A program made the translations under genes and the position numbers. A stretch of DNA of 64,000 nt from JBDKVA01 sp039679375 (lineage in GTDB: Bacteria; Bacillota; Clostridia; Acetivibrionales; DTU013), in contig JBDKVA010000102.1 of the NCBI GenBank assembly GCA_039679375.1, positions 14,640 through 78,639 of the forward strand, given 5' to 3'. Shown one piece after another: positions 36,858 to 45,712 of this stretch (its first letter is position 1; every line of letters begins with the position of its first letter). The notes beneath the pieces are model-generated. The model was not told the origin of the DNA and did no database searches. It was given only the letters and a program-made list of their open reading frames with translations.

Positions 36858-37619
36858 TTATCTGAAAATCCTGTCCAGTTCTATACTCAGGCCCTGGAAT
36901 ATGAAGGATTCGGCTTTTTCGTCGTATTCAGCCTCACATGACTGAATTTTGGTGGTTTTTCCATTTTCGAACTGATGTATAATGATCGTTTTTTCAATCG
37001 GATAAACCATCCAATATTCTTGCACTCCCGCCTTCATGTATAAATTCAATTTCTTCAGCGAGTCTTTCCGCATCGTACTGCCTGATATGATTTCCAGAAT
37101 CAATGCCGGGACTCCTTTATAATATCCGTCATCTCCAAGTTTTTCATCCAGATCGCAGATAACCATCAGGTCGGGTTGAACGATATTGATATCATTCCTG
37201 CATTTTCGCAATGTGATATCATAAGGAGCAACAAAAGGCCTGCATTTTTTCCCCTGAAACCAATTGTAAAAAGCCCCGAACAGTTCGGTCAGAGCCGTCT
37301 GATGCGGGGTCTTGGGCGATGCCAGCGCATATATTTCTCCATCAATATACTCGTACCGGGCGTCTTCCCTGTCCTTCGTCAATTTCAAAAATTCATCATA
37401 GGATGCCTTCCGTCCGGATATATCCTCTTCCGCATCATAATAGTCGGCGGCCTCTTCTCTGATGACGTTGTCCATAATTTCCTTATGCCTGATTATGTTG
37501 TCTCCGGCAGTCAATCTTGCCACTTCGGTTCCGTTCTTTGTGATGATGATATCTTCCTTCCCGGCAAGAATCAAATATTTACCGAAATTGTTCTGGATCT
37601 CCGTTGAGCTTACCTTCAT
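36858..37619 (-). CDS. Phd-type antitoxin domain fused to Uma2-family nuclease, copy 1
   Basis: 253 aa from ATG 37619 with GGAGG seven bases upstream. Residues 1-50 (STEIQNNFGKYL...ITKNGTEVARL) are a Phd/YefM DNA-binding domain; residues 75-250 are a Uma2 (DUF820) restriction-endonuclease-like domain with YEYIDGEIYALASP, VQPDLMVICD and PALILEIISGS, the last two holding the catalytic Asp/Glu. A large palindrome (37632-37665) lies in front of the gene, the expected Phd operator, so it probably represses itself. A paralogue is at 50067-50816. Whether the nuclease is toxic, mobile or regulatory is unknown. Confidence 0.82.
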   Translation of the reverse strand: MKVSSTEIQNNFGKYLILAGKEDIIITKNGTEVARLTAGDNIIRHKEIMDNVIREEAADYYDAEEDISGRKASYDEFLKLTKDREDARYEYIDGEIYALASPKTPHQTALTELFGAFYNWFQGKKCRPFVAPYDITLRKCRNDINIVQPDLMVICDLDEKLGDDGYYKGVPALILEIISGSTMRKDSLKKLNLYMKAGVQEYWMVYPIEKTIIIHQFENGKTTKIQSCEAEYDEKAESFIFQGLSIELDRIFR

Positions 37620-37631
37620 AGTTCCACCTCC

Positions 37632-37665
37632 GATATTAGATAAATTAGATAAATTATCTAATATC
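37632..37665. promoter_or_regulatory. Palindromic operator of Phd-Uma2 copy 1
   Basis: Perfect 12-bp arms GATATTAGATAA (37632-37643) and TTATCTAATATC (37654-37665), with a further TTAGATAA direct copy between them. Lies 13 bp before the start codon. Confidence 0.7.
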
Positions 37666-37777
37666 GTATCCATTATATCGTCTATAAAGAGTGTTGTCAA
37701 CAATTCCAGGCATCTTGATGTCCGGCACCTGCAAGTCGGGCTTTAACCGGCTGATTTCACCAGCCGCATTTTGAGCA

Positions 37778-38128
37778 TTATAGCTGGCGCTCGAAGCCTA
37801 AATATCTTGTGCCCTGGAAAGTCAGCGTACCAAGGTCGTCTTCGGAAAGCATCCCATACTCGTGGCCTGATACCTTCAATTCCATCCTGTCCCCGCTGTC
37901 AACTTCAAAGGTAACATAATAGGAAGTTGAGGTGGAATGGTGCATATGGTCATTCATCATATGGTTGTGATGGCTCGTGTTTTCCCTTTTCCCCGTTACC
38001 TTAGCCGTAACCGACAGCACAGGCTGCTGATTGTTATAGCTCCACTGCGCTATTCCCTTTATTATTGTAAATAATATCATACCGATGATAATGATGAATA
38101 TGATGGAAAACAAACCGCTAAACGCCAT
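37778..38128 (-). CDS. DUF2500 family membrane protein
   Basis: 116 aa from ATG 38128; CAGGAGG lies before this codon, while the ATG at 38152 precedes the ribosome site. One N-terminal membrane helix (FSIIFIIIIGMILFTIIKG), then a soluble beta domain with a His-rich loop (HHNHMMNDHMHH) and the ending LTFQGTRYLGFER, typical of DUF2500. The His cluster may bind metal. Function unknown. Confidence 0.75.
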   Translation of the reverse strand: MAFSGLFSIIFIIIIGMILFTIIKGIAQWSYNNQQPVLSVTAKVTGKRENTSHHNHMMNDHMHHSTSTSYYVTFEVDSGDRMELKVSGHEYGMLSEDDLGTLTFQGTRYLGFERQL

Positions 38129-38227
38129 AGCTTCTAACCTCCTGTTTTTCATTTCTGCCTTGGATAACTGATATATTATACGCCGTTCACAATTGTTTTG
38201 TCTTGGATTTTTGAAGGCCTCATTCCA

Positions 38228-39109
38228 TCAAGTCTTACTCTGCCCCAGCTTCAGTTCGGATATGACCATGCCCAGAAGGATCAGCAGACAGCCGGCTGCC
38301 TTCGTAAGGGATGGCATTTCCGTGACTCCCCGGGCATTTGGAATGACCATGGCGAATAGGACGGCAAACACCGGCTCCGCAGTAAGTATCAGTGCCGTAT
38401 GGGTAGGCGTGGTATCCTTTTGCGCTATGGTCTGTCCGCCAAAGGCCAACGCTGATCCAAGCACTGCCGTAATCAGAAGTATGATGACCACCGTGCTGTT
38501 TATTTCCACAGGTTTTCCAGCGTCTGCCGTAAGCCATAACACCATACTGGCAACCCCTACAAAGCTTACCTGTATAATTGCCAGCAGCGGAGCATCCTCC
38601 GTCTGTGTGAACCTGTCAATGAAAATGATCTGGAAAGCCCAGCATATGGCGCATAAGAAAGTCAGAAAATCACCGGAATTGAAGTTGAAGTTCAATCCCC
38701 CCGAGAGGAAGAACAATCCGGCAAATGCAGTAATGATGCCTATAAATGAAGCCCTGTCGGGTTTCTTTTTCAAAAGGATGGCCGCGATGACCGGCACGAT
38801 CACAACATTCAGACCTGTTATGAAGCCCGAATTGGAGGCTGAAGTCGTGTACAGACCAACCACCTGGAATGCCATGCCGCCAAACATGAACAAGCCGATA
38901 ATGCTTCCATACAATATTGTACGTTTACATAATTTTTTAAGGTTTTTGTAGAATAGAACAACCAGGACCACGGCCGCGAATAAAAATCGCATGGAGAGGT
39001 AGGCATACGCCGGGACATACGCCAGTACCATTTTCATTAGCGGAAAGGATGCGCCCCATACAATTGTTATCGCCAGTAATATGATATCTGCCCGGAGTTT
39101 TTTCGACAT
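38228..39109 (-). CDS. EamA/DMT-superfamily transporter
   Basis: 293 aa, ten predicted membrane helices in two EamA repeats (VWGASFPLMKMVLAYVPAY; GLNFNFNSGDFLTFLCAICW). EamA proteins export metabolites such as amino acids. ATG 39109 is four bases after the stop of the ABC ATPase gene, so it is the last gene of the amino-acid transporter operon and probably translated by coupling. A longer reading to 39268 runs inside the ATPase gene and is rejected. Confidence 0.85.
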   Translation of the reverse strand: MSKKLRADIILLAITIVWGASFPLMKMVLAYVPAYAYLSMRFLFAAVVLVVLFYKNLKKLCKRTILYGSIIGLFMFGGMAFQVVGLYTTSASNSGFITGLNVVIVPVIAAILLKKKPDRASFIGIITAFAGLFFLSGGLNFNFNSGDFLTFLCAICWAFQIIFIDRFTQTEDAPLLAIIQVSFVGVASMVLWLTADAGKPVEINSTVVIILLITAVLGSALAFGGQTIAQKDTTPTHTALILTAEPVFAVLFAMVIPNARGVTEMPSLTKAAGCLLILLGMVISELKLGQSKT

Positions 39110-39113
39110 GTAT

Positions 39114-39875
39114 TTACAGTACCTTTTGAAGGAAGGCTTTTGTCCTTTCGTTTTTAGGGTTGGAGAAGATATCCTCCGGCTTACCTTCTTCTTTAATCTC
39201 ACCGTTATCCATAAATATGACCCTGCTGCCGACTTCTCTGGCAAAACCCATTTCATGGGTAACCACAAGCATGGTCATGCCCTCTCTGGCAAGGTCCTTC
39301 ATTACCTCGAGCACTTCGCCGACCAGCTCCGGGTCCAGTGCGGAGGTCGGTTCATCAAAGAGCATGATCTTCGGCTTCATGGCAAGCGCCCGGGCAATCG
39401 CTACCCTCTGCTGCTGTCCGCCTGAGAGTCTTGACGGATACTCATCCTTCTTATCCACAAGCCCGACTTTTTCCAGCAGCTTGATGGCAACCTCTTCGGC
39501 CTCCTGCTTTGCAACCTTCTTTACCGTTACCGGGGCTTCCATAACATTCTGCAATACCGTCATATGAGGAAACAGGTTAAACCGCTGAAACACCATCCCA
39601 AGCTCAGTGCACAACTCCGACACTTTTTTCTGCGAAACCTTGAGCTGATCCTTGCCGGCTTCTCTTTCATCGATCATTTCATCTTCAATGTAGACACATC
39701 CGCTGGTGATCCTTTCAAGGTGGTTCAGGCATCTGAGCAGCGTGCTCTTCCCCGAGCCGGAAGGCCCGATGATGCACACCACCTCGCCTTTAGCCACCTC
39801 TAAGCTGATATTCTTCAGAACCTGGAGGTTTCCGAATGACTTGCATACATTGACTACTTTAACCATTGACATCAT
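39114..39875 (-). CDS. Polar amino-acid ABC transporter, ATP-binding protein
   Basis: 253 aa. Walker A GPSGSGKST, signature LSGGQQQRVAIARALAM, Walker B IMLFDEPTSALD, and H-loop VTHEMGFAREV, typical of the GlnQ/HisP/ArtP group. Energises amino-acid uptake together with the permease (12 nt upstream) and the binding protein. GGGAGG six bases before the ATG. Confidence 0.92.
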   Translation of the reverse strand: MMSMVKVVNVCKSFGNLQVLKNISLEVAKGEVVCIIGPSGSGKSTLLRCLNHLERITSGCVYIEDEMIDEREAGKDQLKVSQKKVSELCTELGMVFQRFNLFPHMTVLQNVMEAPVTVKKVAKQEAEEVAIKLLEKVGLVDKKDEYPSRLSGGQQQRVAIARALAMKPKIMLFDEPTSALDPELVGEVLEVMKDLAREGMTMLVVTHEMGFAREVGSRVIFMDNGEIKEEGKPEDIFSNPKNERTKAFLQKVL

Positions 39876-39886
39876 TCAACACCTCC

Positions 39887-40540
39887 CTATTCATAGATGG
39901 AGTACTTCTTTTCAAGCTTTTCAAAAACAACAGTAAATACCGTCGTCAATAAAAGGTATATAATTGCTGCAGGCACATAAATCAAAGCATTTGCCTGCTG
40001 ACTTTCAATTTCATGCGTTACCCTCATCAAGTCCGACATTGCTATAGCAGAAACAAGCGACGTATCCTTAATAAGCATAATGAATTCATTACCAACCGGT
40101 GGAATCAGCCTTCTATAAGATTGGGGAACAATTACCCTTCGCATTGCTTGTCCATACGTCATACCCAATGCCTTGGCTGCCTCCATCTGTCCTTTGTCGA
40201 TCGACTGGATGGCAGCTCTTATAATCTCAGCAAGATACGCGGCAGAATTAAGGCTATATGCAATAAATGCAGCTATAGTTGCAGTTAATCCCTTAAGAGG
40301 AGGATCAAAAAACAGCGGGAAAGCATAATAGATGAAAAACAACTGCATAAGCAGAGGAGTTCCCCTGAAAAACCAAATATACAACCAGCTCAATTTTTTC
40401 ACAATAACATTTTGGGATAACCTGCCAAGTGCCATTATAAGACCCAGCAATAATCCGAAAATGATTGCAACTATGGTCAATTGAATTGAAATTACAGTTC
40501 CTTTCAGCAACCGGGGAACAAAAGGTAATAAGTCAGGCAT
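39887..40540 (-). CDS. Polar amino-acid ABC transporter, permease
   Basis: 217 aa, five predicted membrane helices, HisM/GlnP family. The EAA loop reads EAAKALGMTYGQAMRRVIVPQ. A single permease gene suggests a homodimer. Middle gene of the importer operon, between binding protein and ATPase. Confidence 0.92.
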   Translation of the reverse strand: MPDLLPFVPRLLKGTVISIQLTIVAIIFGLLLGLIMALGRLSQNVIVKKLSWLYIWFFRGTPLLMQLFFIYYAFPLFFDPPLKGLTATIAAFIAYSLNSAAYLAEIIRAAIQSIDKGQMEAAKALGMTYGQAMRRVIVPQSYRRLIPPVGNEFIMLIKDTSLVSAIAMSDLMRVTHEIESQQANALIYVPAAIIYLLLTTVFTVVFEKLEKKYSIYE

Positions 40541-40650
40541 CGGATATTATAACCCCCATTTGGTTGGCTGACTGCAATGCTGATCAACGGTATTGCAGTC
40601 AGCCTATTTCTTTCGATTAATTTATGTTATTTCTGTATCCTGATACAATC

Positions 40651-41463
40651 TTATTCAATATTCTTTGTCATATCTTCGCCAAACCATTTTTCGGAGATTG
40701 CCTTCAAAGTGCCGTCATTCATCATTTCTTCAAGTATTTTATCAACCTTGTCCGCTTCTGCCTGGTTTTCCTTTGTAAACCCAACTCCGATCGGCTCGTT
40801 AGGCAGTGTGGTGCCAACTGTTTTAAAGCTTTCCTTATCCTTTGCAACGAAGTATTTACCTATCACAAGGTCACATACAACAGCGTCGACCCTGCCGATT
40901 TTCAATTCACTCAGTGCTTCAGTCATAGCTTCATACTTTTTGTATTCTTTAAAAGTCATGCTCTTCTGAAACTCTATACATGCATCATCGGAAGTTGTTC
41001 CCATCTGGACTGCAACAATTTTACCGCCCAAATCCTTTTCAGATCCTATTGAAGTATTGTCCGACTTGACGATAATGCATTGGCTGTTTGCTACATAAGG
41101 CCTTGTATATGCTATAGTTTTCTTTCTTTCATCCGTAATACTAAGTGATGAAATAATACAGTCGTATTTGTTTGAGGAAAGGCCGGTAAAAATTGCAGTC
41201 CATGCTGTTGGTACAAATTCAACATCCTTATTAAGCTTTTTACCAATCTCCTTTGCCAGTTCAATATCAAACCCGGCATATTTACCTGCTTCGTCCTTGT
41301 ATTCCATCGGCGGATATGTATCATCAATTCCTACCCGAAGAACATTATCCGATGTGCCGGTACTACTGTCATTGTTTGATACTCCTTTTCCGCATGCGCT
41401 GAATACAAGTGCCATAAGAACAGTGAGAGTCAGAACCAATAATAAAGACTTTCTTTTAAACAT
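40651..41463 (-). CDS. Amino-acid ABC transporter, substrate-binding lipoprotein
   Basis: 270 aa from ATG 41463 (GGGAGG upstream; an in-frame ATG at 41493 would spoil the signal). Lipobox VFSAC, Cys24. Periplasmic-binding-protein class 3 with LRVGIDDTYPPMEYKDEAGKYAGFDIEL near the N-terminus, the pattern of glutamine, cystine or arginine binding proteins. The substrate is not decidable by eye. First gene of the importer-EamA operon. Confidence 0.92.
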   Translation of the reverse strand: MFKRKSLLLVLTLTVLMALVFSACGKGVSNNDSSTGTSDNVLRVGIDDTYPPMEYKDEAGKYAGFDIELAKEIGKKLNKDVEFVPTAWTAIFTGLSSNKYDCIISSLSITDERKKTIAYTRPYVANSQCIIVKSDNTSIGSEKDLGGKIVAVQMGTTSDDACIEFQKSMTFKEYKKYEAMTEALSELKIGRVDAVVCDLVIGKYFVAKDKESFKTVGTTLPNEPIGVGFTKENQAEADKVDKILEEMMNDGTLKAISEKWFGEDMTKNIE

Positions 41464-41785
41464 TTTGACATCCTCCCAAGAATTATTTACCACTTTATTA
41501 TACTAAAGTATTATACTATATAATATTACAAATGAATTCCGTTTACAATAATAAAATATGTCTCTCAGTTTAATTTATCCGATATTACAATATAATATCA
41601 TATATTTTTATGCATTTTCATGATGTCAAGCTGCTTCATCCGATCAAAAGCAGTTTCGATCACAAATGGTCATATATTAAAATCGAAGAAGCATTTAGCC
41701 AATTCGATTTTAACCGGATGTGCTCCGCAAATGGCCATAAAAAATCAGTCGGGATTCTCCCGACTGATTTTAGGAAAGACTGAGG
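41464..41785. other. Intergenic region upstream of the amino-acid transporter
   Basis: AT-rich promoter zone near 41470-41620 with several TATAAT-like hexamers. TTAAAATCGAA (41677-41687) pairs perfectly with TTCGATTTTAA (41703-41713), a hairpin of unknown role. The terminator at 41741-41771 is listed separately. No gene. Confidence 0.5.
41741..41771 (-). terminator. Terminator of the glg operon
   Basis: Perfect 14-bp stem AAAATCAGTCGGGA / TCCCGACTGATTTT with a 3-nt loop; on the minus strand the stem ends in a T-run. 15 nt after the stop of the 129-aa gene. Confidence 0.9.
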
Positions 41786-42175
41786 TCATCCGTTCAGTTT
41801 CTTAAATATTTCATCCTTTATTTTGTTTTTCAGGTGGATCGTGTTGCTGCCCTCATTGATCAGGGCTTTCCTGATATATTCCACTTCAGCTTCGGTAAGG
41901 TTCACCATTCTCCCCTTAAGTCCGCTCCTGACGTTGCCGAAGATTTCCGCAATGGCCTTTTTCGCTGCATCCATACATGGAAAGTAATATACGTCCAACG
42001 ATTCGTCATGCACTGCTCCGTTGGCAGTATAGGTTTCATTTACCGCCGCAAGCTTCAGGCCTGTTATTTTTGCAATATCGGTAGTTTTGTAAGACCCCTG
42101 ATAGTCTACATAGTATTTATCATCTGCTACTCCGGATTTTCTGACAATAAAACCAGACTGATTTACCAATGGCAT
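41786..42175 (-). CDS. Hypothetical protein, 129 aa, downstream of glgD
   Basis: Soluble; N-terminal beta-rich half (GFIVRKSGVADDKYYVDYQG) and helical C-terminus (KKAIAEIFGNVRSGL...AEVEYIRKALINEGSNT). No recognised domain. It follows glgD by 73 nt and ends at a strong terminator, so it could be the third gene of the glgC-glgD transcript. I cannot name a function. Confidence 0.6.
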   Translation of the reverse strand: MPLVNQSGFIVRKSGVADDKYYVDYQGSYKTTDIAKITGLKLAAVNETYTANGAVHDESLDVYYFPCMDAAKKAIAEIFGNVRSGLKGRMVNLTEAEVEYIRKALINEGSNTIHLKNKIKDEIFKKLNG

Positions 42176-42248
42176 TACCCCTTTTCACATACTATTTTAT
42201 ATTTCATCAAATGCAATCCAAGCTTCCCTGGTCGCATACATAAACATA

Positions 42249-43370
42249 TCATACAACAGAGTTTTTCCCAACTACAATCGGCCAGTCGGATTCACCCTTC
42301 AGGTTCTTGCCTTTTGTCAGTACGACATTTTTATCAAGAATAGCATAGTTAATGGATGAATCCTGTTCGATTACAGAGCCCTGCATAACAATACTGTTCC
42401 GGATCGTAACGCCTTTTGCCACCATTACGCCCCTGAAAAGGACGCTGTTCTCCACAACGCCTTCAATAAAGCAGCCGTCGGCGATGATCGAATTTCTGAC
42501 TTCGGCTTCGTCATTATACTTGGCAGGCGCTTCATCCTTTACCTTTGTATAAATCTTGCCGCCATCAATGAACAGTTCGCTTCTGAGATCCGGGTTGAGC
42601 ATATCCATACTGCATCTGTAATAGGTCTGCACCGAACTGATATTGCGCCAGTAGCCCTTGAACTCGTACCCATAAATGCCCAGTTTCCCAAGCTTCTTAA
42701 TGATGATGTCTTTCACAAAATCATATTCACCGTGCGCGGCACATTCCTCTAAAAGCGAAATCAACAGCGACCTCCTGATCATATAAACGCCTATTGAGCC
42801 TGTATCGGTCTGTGGATGGAGAGGTTTTTCCTGAAGATCCGTTACTCTATTGTCTTCATCGAGCTTTATTATTCCGAGCCTCGTCAGATCCTCTGCGCTG
42901 TAATCATACATCTTCCTGTAGGCCAGTGTGATATCCGCATTTATTTTCTTATGGTACTCAAGCATTTCATCCAGCTGCATTTTAAATATGCTGTTTCCCT
43001 GGGAAATCACAACATACTCCTCATTGCTGCGTTTGAGAAAAGTAAGATTATTGTACATTGCATCCGCGCTTCCCTTGTACCATCCGCTGTCGTCGCCTGA
43101 TAAGGAAGGAGGGAAAAGAAACAGGCCATCATACCTTCTGTCCAGATCCCATTCTTTACCTGAACCTAAATGGTCCAGCAATGAACGGAAGCTGCACTGG
43201 GTAAGCACTCCTACATTTTTGATCCACGAGTTCACCATGTTTGACAAAATAAAATCGATCGCTCTGTACTTGCCGCCGATCGGTATGGCAGAGACTGACC
43301 TGATATAGGAAAGCTCCTTGAGGTCAGGCTTTTTCCAGCCGGAAAGTATTAATCCCATCGTATTTGTCAT
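42249..43370 (-). CDS. glgD: Glucose-1-phosphate adenylyltransferase, GlgD subunit
   Basis: 373 aa. Nucleotidyltransferase fold with a degenerate N-terminal signature (GLILSGWKKPDLKEL in place of GGxGxRL), then RAIDFILSNMVNSWI and a C-terminal left-handed beta-helix. As in Bacillus, GlgD lacks a good catalytic signature and supports GlgC in a heterotetramer making ADP-glucose for glycogen. Starts 4 bp before the glgC stop (ATGA). Confidence 0.92.
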   Translation of the reverse strand: MTNTMGLILSGWKKPDLKELSYIRSVSAIPIGGKYRAIDFILSNMVNSWIKNVGVLTQCSFRSLLDHLGSGKEWDLDRRYDGLFLFPPSLSGDDSGWYKGSADAMYNNLTFLKRSNEEYVVISQGNSIFKMQLDEMLEYHKKINADITLAYRKMYDYSAEDLTRLGIIKLDEDNRVTDLQEKPLHPQTDTGSIGVYMIRRSLLISLLEECAAHGEYDFVKDIIIKKLGKLGIYGYEFKGYWRNISSVQTYYRCSMDMLNPDLRSELFIDGGKIYTKVKDEAPAKYNDEAEVRNSIIADGCFIEGVVENSVLFRGVMVAKGVTIRNSIVMQGSVIEQDSSINYAILDKNVVLTKGKNLKGESDWPIVVGKNSVV

Positions 43371-44647
43371 TCACATTCACCCCCCATAAAAACACTTGAG
43401 CCGGACGGAATATTTGCGGAGTAAAAATCATATTGGTGCGCATTCATGTCGATCATGACATTTTTGCCGATATCTGTTCCTTCGGGGATGTCTGCTCTTT
43501 CTCCCACCACAGTTATGCCGGAATAATAAATGTTTGGCTTGTGGGTGTTCGGTATATTGTCACCGGTGCCAATCTTTACGTTCTGTCCTATTAGTACGTT
43601 TTCACCAATAATGCAATGATCCAGACTGCAATTTTTATCAATATGCGTGTTAGACATTATAATGGAGTTTTCAATCAAAGTACCCTCCCCGACAATAACT
43701 CCCGGGAACAGTACGGAGTTCCTTACACGGCCAAATATCATGCAGCCTTCCGCAACGATCGACGTCTTCGCACTGCCTGTCGGACCTATGTAATGAGGAG
43801 GTTTTACGGGGTTTGGCGTATATGTCTTCCATTCCTGATCATATAAATTGAATTCCGGAACCCTTTTCGTCAATTCCATGTTTGATTCCCAGTAAGCCTG
43901 TATGGTTCCTACATCCCTCCAGTAGCCTACGAAATTGTAAGCCCACATGCTTCTTCCCTCTGACAGCATACGCGGAATGATATCCTTGCCGAAATCATGC
44001 TCGGAGTTCTGATCCAGTTCATCTTCTATAAGATATTCTCTGAGAATTTCCCATGTGAATATGTAAACGCCCATGGATGCCAGAGTGCTTTTGGGATTTT
44101 TAGGTTTTTCTTCGAATTCATATATCCTTCCGTCTTCATTCGTATTCATGATGCCGTACCTGGAGGCTTCTTCATTTGGAACATTGATAACGGAGATCGT
44201 AGCCTCGGCGCCGTTCTTCTTATGGAAGGCAAGCATATCCGAATAGTCCATTTTGTAAATATGATCGCCGGATAGTATGATCACATATTCCGGATCAAGC
44301 TTATCGACATAGTCGATATTCTGGCTGATGGCATTTGCCGTTCCCTTGTACCATTCGCCGCTGGACTCTTTCATATAGGGAGAGAGTATGGTGACCCCGC
44401 CGTTCATTCTATCCATATCCCATGGCTTTCCTATTCCGATGTGGCTGTTAAGCTTGAGAGGCTGATACTGAGTGAGGACGCCTACCGTGTCAATACCTGA
44501 ATTGGTGCAATTGCTAAGCGAAAAATCAATAATTCTGTATTTGCCGCCAAAAAGGACTGCAGGCTTTGCCGATTTTTTTGTCAGGACGCCCAGCCTGCTA
44601 CCCTGTCCTCCGGCCAGCAACAGGGCAATAATCTCTTTTTTTGTCAT
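43367..44647 (-). CDS. glgC: Glucose-1-phosphate adenylyltransferase, GlgC catalytic subunit
   Basis: 426 aa from ATG 44647, eight bases after GGGGAGGG. Intact pyrophosphorylase signature LLLAGGQGSRLGVLT, YRIIDFSLSNC, GTANAI, sugar-binding FEEKP, and a beta-helix C-terminus. Makes ADP-glucose from glucose-1-phosphate and ATP, the committed step of glycogen synthesis. No glgA, glgB or glgP in the window. A palindrome-rich leader lies upstream (44679-44801). Confidence 0.94.
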   Translation of the reverse strand: MTKKEIIALLLAGGQGSRLGVLTKKSAKPAVLFGGKYRIIDFSLSNCTNSGIDTVGVLTQYQPLKLNSHIGIGKPWDMDRMNGGVTILSPYMKESSGEWYKGTANAISQNIDYVDKLDPEYVIILSGDHIYKMDYSDMLAFHKKNGAEATISVINVPNEEASRYGIMNTNEDGRIYEFEEKPKNPKSTLASMGVYIFTWEILREYLIEDELDQNSEHDFGKDIIPRMLSEGRSMWAYNFVGYWRDVGTIQAYWESNMELTKRVPEFNLYDQEWKTYTPNPVKPPHYIGPTGSAKTSIVAEGCMIFGRVRNSVLFPGVIVGEGTLIENSIIMSNTHIDKNCSLDHCIIGENVLIGQNVKIGTGDNIPNTHKPNIYYSGITVVGERADIPEGTDIGKNVMIDMNAHQYDFYSANIPSGSSVFMGGECE

Positions 44648-44678
44648 CGCCATTCCCTCCCCGTTATTTTTATGTACA

Positions 44679-44801
44679 GAGCGCCGAAGTGTAATTTGTC
44701 GCTTAAGCGCTTCACAGTGGAAGTGAATTCCACAGTGAAACAAGCTACCGGCGCTCGCGCGGCGAGTAGGAAGGGCAGAATAATTGATTCCCTCCTACTC
44801 G
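44679..44801. repeat. Multi-hairpin palindromic region upstream of glgC
   Basis: GAGCGCCG (44679-44686) pairs with CGGCGCTC (44749-44756), enclosing CGCTTAAGCG and an almost perfect TTCAC-GTGGAA / TTCCAC-GTGAA pair. A second hairpin CGAGTAGGA (44763-44771) / TCCTACTCG (44793-44801) follows at once. Could be a mobile palindromic element or a structured leader of the glgCD transcript. Confidence 0.55.
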
Positions 44802-44882
44802 ATTGTCCGGATTCCTTCCTGTAGAAATATAAAGGGATTCTCCTTCCATTTTACTGCATGATGTACCTCATGGCTATAATTA

Positions 44883-45590
44883 TTATGTAAGTTTTTTATT
44901 AACTATGCTATTTATGTTTCCATGCAAGGGACAAACTTTTATGCATATGCCGCAGACCGACCCACGGCCAATTTGCTTGAAATTGTTATTCATATAGTCG
45001 CTGCAGGCTTTTGCATCCACTATTTCTTCCCTTGCAGCGCCTTCATGCCATTCTTTGCCGGTAAGAGCCAATGCGGGGCAGGCGTCCACACACCTGCTGC
45101 AGTTTTGGCAACTCCCCTTCCGTACAGGTTTTTCACATGGAAGCGCCATGTCGGTCAGAATGGTAACCAGCCTCACTCGAGGCCCAAAAACTTCATGCAA
45201 AAACAGACCGTTTTTCCCAATCCGACCTAATCCGGCAAGGACAGCAGCTGTCTTGTGAGGAAAAATGCCGCTGTACGGATCCTCCATATTATTAACCGTC
45301 TGGGAAGCGGGCACTGCAACAGCATTGTATCCAAGCTGCTGTATGAACAGCTGCCCGCGGAGAGCAATCTGGTCAAGCATCGTATTTACCGTGCGGTAAT
45401 GGTGGAAATATGTAAATGTTGGTTTGTCGGTAATCTCATCAATTATGGCGTCCGATAATCGCAGCCCGAATGATACGGCATAATGGCAGCTTTGAAAACT
45501 GCCCCCAAGCTTTCCGCTTATATCTGCAAAACCGGTAAATGAAGCTCCCATGCCTTCAAGCAGTTTCACAAGTTCTTCGTAAGGTTGCAT
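44883..45590 (-). CDS. QueG-like protein with two 4Fe-4S clusters
   Basis: 235 aa. Two ferredoxin-type clusters: CQNCSRCVDACP and CGICIKVCP with the separating Cys of AKACSDY. The N-terminal part (GFADISGKL, VSFGL, AVLAGLGRIGKNGLFLHEVFG) resembles the corrinoid-binding half of epoxyqueuosine reductase but is shorter than QueG (about 350-380 aa). Probably an oxidoreductase of the QueG-like group found singly in anaerobes; true queuosine synthesis is unlikely. GGAGA upstream of the ATG. Confidence 0.78.
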   Translation of the reverse strand: MQPYEELVKLLEGMGASFTGFADISGKLGGSFQSCHYAVSFGLRLSDAIIDEITDKPTFTYFHHYRTVNTMLDQIALRGQLFIQQLGYNAVAVPASQTVNNMEDPYSGIFPHKTAAVLAGLGRIGKNGLFLHEVFGPRVRLVTILTDMALPCEKPVRKGSCQNCSRCVDACPALALTGKEWHEGAAREEIVDAKACSDYMNNNFKQIGRGSVCGICIKVCPLHGNINSIVNKKLT

Positions 45591-45712
45591 TCAAAGCGTC
45601 TCCTCTGCACGGCAGACATGTCTTGCTTTATCTGTATTACTATAATTAATAATACCACAAATATGCTAAATTAACCATTAAAAAATCGACTGACAGAGAG
45701 CTCTGTAACGTA

